Source: Pseudomonadota bacterium
Lineage (GTDB): Bacteria > Pseudomonadota > Gammaproteobacteria > Burkholderiales > Gallionellaceae
Direction of reading: 5' to 3'
Assembly: GCA_021783525.1 (NCBI GenBank)
Contig: JAJXTT010000113.1
Span: 1 to 6,416 of the forward strand
DNA length: 6,416 nt
In this document: piece after piece, positions 6,122-6,416 of the stretch
Position numbering within the stretch: position 1 is the stretch's first letter
Layout: each line of letters begins with the position of its first letter
Notes under the pieces: generated by a model
What the model saw: the letters and a program-made list of their open reading frames with translations, nothing else
Told to the model about the DNA's origin: nothing
Databases searched by the model: none
Program-made: the position numbers and the translations under genes

Positions 6122-6416
6122 ATGAATCCAAAGACATATCTTGAAAAATCGGCATGGCTCTTTCTTTTTGCCTTTCTGGCGGCGCTGGGCACCGTCTCTA
6201 TCATCTTCCTGGACAATAAATTCTCCGATGACCTGAAGCTTGCACAGACGTCGGCATCGCAGCAGTTGCAGCTGATCACATCCGTTCTTGCCTCGGAACT
6301 GAATCACGCCAATTACCAGAGTATCGATGCGCTGTTCAACGAATGGGCGAAGGCCAACGGGAACATCGTCGAACTGCAGCTCGTTTCTTCCAATGGCTTC
6401 AAAATAGCAGACTACG
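6122..6416 (+). CDS. N-terminus of a membrane-anchored sensor protein (histidine kinase or cyclase likely), truncated by window end
   Basis: An open frame of 98 codons runs from ATG 6122 off the right edge without a stop. It starts MNPKTYLEKSAWLFLFAFLA. One hydrophobic segment spans residues 11-30 after a short, lysine-containing cytoplasmic tail. A polar region then looks periplasmic: helical SASQQLQLITSVLASELNH followed by IDALFNEWAKANGNIVELQLVSSNGFKIADY. The NIVELQLVSSNGFKIA stretch resembles the beta-strand core of PAS-like/Cache-type periplasmic sensor domains of two-component kinases, diguanylate cyclases or chemoreceptors. No catalytic domain is in view, so the output type is unknown. 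It begins 6 bp after the stop of the PhnD-like gene with only a poor ribosome-binding site, which suggests translational coupling. The gene is probably real because it continues the operon direction and base composition. Confidence 0.75.
   Translation, partial: MNPKTYLEKSAWLFLFAFLAALGTVSIIFLDNKFSDDLKLAQTSASQQLQLITSVLASELNHANYQSIDALFNEWAKANGNIVELQLVSSNGFKIADY

Overview
The window is an ordinary-looking chromosomal stretch of a GC-rich Gram-negative bacterium. The RadA, the FAD-dependent COG2509 protein and the PhnD-like periplasmic protein all read like betaproteobacterial versions. A Nitrosomonadales/Gallionellaceae-type host is my guess; it is an inference from protein flavour, not a computed assignment. 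The left edge carries the last part of an IS3-family insertion sequence.

Layout. (1) Bases 1-106 hold the C-terminal 25 codons of an IS3-type DDE transposase, then a terminal inverted repeat ending in TCA, so the element stops at about base 106. (2) On the minus strand, read from right to left, are radA (3507-2146), a His-rich zinc-type CDF exporter (2045-1068), a TMEM175/DUF1211 potassium-channel-like membrane protein (1057-479) and a small DUF5062-like protein (411-151). The CDF and TMEM175 genes are 10 bp apart, with the Shine-Dalgarno of the second overlapping the stop of the first, so they are very probably co-translated. The 100 bp between radA and the CDF gene contains a strong stem-loop, so radA may or may not belong to the same transcript. 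(3) On the plus strand, divergent from radA across 60 bp, is a COG2509 FAD-dependent dehydrogenase (3568-5181). It is followed by a PhnD-like periplasmic binding protein (5249-6115) and, 6 bp later, by the start of a membrane-anchored protein with a periplasmic domain (6122 to window end), probably a sensor kinase or cyclase whose output domain lies outside the window.

How they fit together. The metal exporter plus cation channel looks like an ion-homeostasis pair. The binding protein plus membrane sensor looks like a two-part periplasmic sensing system rather than a transporter, because no ABC permease or ATPase is visible, although only about 300 bases downstream can be seen. radA is a housekeeping recombination gene. 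There is no gene-free stretch over 300 bases. I saw no tRNA, rRNA, CRISPR array, phage module or defence system, and nothing clearly representing a wholly new system. The points most worth a second look are the binding-protein/sensor pair and the CDF-TMEM175 coupling.
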